Below are positions 63,696 through 64,000 of a DNA stretch of 64,000 nucleotides, one piece after another. The stretch comes from Hyphomonadaceae bacterium UBA1933 (GTDB lineage: Bacteria; Pseudomonadota; Alphaproteobacteria; Caulobacterales; Aquidulcibacteraceae). Where the stretch lies: assembly GCA_002337085.1 (NCBI GenBank), contig DDFH01000003.1:562008-626007 (forward strand). The letters run 5' to 3'. The translations under genes were made by a program, and so were the position numbers. Positions within the stretch are counted from its first letter, which is position 1; each line of letters starts with the position of its first letter. The notes under the pieces are model-generated. The model saw only the letters and a program-made list of their open reading frames with translations. It was not told the origin of the DNA and ran no database searches.

Positions 63696-64000
63696 ATGGC
63701 ACTAAAGACCTTTAAACCTACTTCGGAAGGACGTCGCCAACTGGTGATCGTTGACCGTAAGGACCTTTATAAAGGTAAGCCTGTAAAGTCTTTGACTGAA
63801 GGTTTAACTAAATCAGGTGGTCGTAACAATTTGGGTCGCGTTACTGCGTTCCGCAAAGGTGGCGGTCACAAGCGTACTTACCGTATTATCGACTTTAAAC
63901 GTCGTAAATGGGATGTTCCTGCGACTGTTGAGCGTTTGGAATATGACCCTAACCGTACTGCATTTATCGCTTTGCTTAAATATCAGGACGGTGAGCTTGC
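63696..64000 (+). CDS. rplB: 50S ribosomal protein L2, 5' part (runs off window)
   Basis: The ATG at 63696 follows AGGAGTTAGGGAATT. The first 101 codons read [17 protein letters not shown] and later [21 protein letters not shown] and [25 protein letters not shown], which is L2. The gene continues beyond base 64000. Order rpsJ-rplC-rplD-rplW-rplB is the standard S10 operon. Confidence 0.97.
   Translation, partial: MALKTFKPTSEGRRQLVIVDRKDLYKGKPVKSLTEGLTKSGGRNNLGRVTAFRKGGGHKRTYRIIDFKRRKWDVPATVERLEYDPNRTAFIALLKYQDGEL

Noticed and set aside
1..64000. tRNA, rRNA, tmRNA, prophage, integrase or transposase genes
   Set aside because: No cloverleaf T-arm signatures, phage-type gene runs or transposase motifs were recognised on reading; a tRNAscan/Infernal run would be decisive.

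Overview
The window comes from a low-G+C (about 40% by eye) alphaproteobacterium. The gene set points to a Caulobacterales/Hyphomonadaceae-like lineage: a TipN-like polarity protein, an FzlA-like glutathione-transferase-fold protein next to queG, large Caulobacterales-style TonB-dependent receptors, S46 and S9 peptidases, an Mla/MCE lipid-transport operon, and a secDF cluster ending in a squalene/phytoene-synthase-like gene. This placement rests on gene content, not on a phylogeny. No tRNA, rRNA, CRISPR array, transposase, prophage or plasmid gene was recognised.

Layout. 1-3.0 kb: 3' end of pdxH, an acyl-CoA ligase and an MBL-fold hydrolase. 3.0-6.4 kb: the ClpS/ClpA protein-quality pair and a HIT protein. 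6.5-12.8 kb: a TipN-like coiled-coil membrane protein, then a four-gene outer-membrane lipid-asymmetry (Mla/MCE) operon on the minus strand. 12.9-18.2 kb: exported esterase, dipeptide epimerase, M14/DUF2817 peptidase and S46 dipeptidyl-peptidase. 18.2-24.2 kb: acyltransferase 3, methylthioadenosine phosphorylase, a soluble chemoreceptor and SppA. 24.4-37.3 kb: a peptide-nutrition region with two large TonB-dependent receptors, an S9 peptidase, OppA, an exported unknown, OppC and OppB, but no Opp ATPases. 37.4-39.9 kb: fzlA-like, queG, mtgA operon. 40.2-43.9 kb: yajC-secD-secF and a squalene-synthase-like protein. 43.9-46.9 kb: a membrane protein with a degenerate EEP domain, and argC. 47.4-49.8 kb: a divergent pair of serine beta-lactamase-fold enzymes. 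49.8-54.9 kb: cold-shock protein, VIT-family transporter, lysozyme-like exported protein and two tandem paralogous multi-pass proteins. 54.9-57.6 kb: dipZ-msrB-msrA, a self-contained exported methionine-sulfoxide repair operon. 57.9-64.0 kb: rplM-rpsI, then a small accessory patch (META/NlpE lipoprotein, palindromic repeat, DUF559 nuclease-like protein, unknown exported protein), then the start of the S10 ribosomal operon (rpsJ, rplC, rplD, rplW, partial rplB).

The biology is mostly housekeeping plus envelope and peptide metabolism. The peptidases, epimerase, receptors and Opp permease fit a peptide-scavenging heterotroph. SppA, SecDF, Mla, MtgA, FzlA and TipN form a strong envelope and cell-cycle theme. 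Several true starts are GTG or TTG supported by clear ribosome binding sites (sppA, secD, the EEP gene, the first GT-C-like paralogue, the first TonB receptor).

The most interesting unexplained signals are non-coding: a structured, possibly attenuating leader of about 390 nt before rpsJ; four helically phased CGCAA boxes upstream of the first TonB receptor; a possible sRNA ending in the shared terminator next to that receptor; a GC-rich repeat/palindrome cluster upstream of yajC; and a 71-bp REP-like inverted repeat beside the DUF559 gene. No wholly novel multi-gene system is evident.
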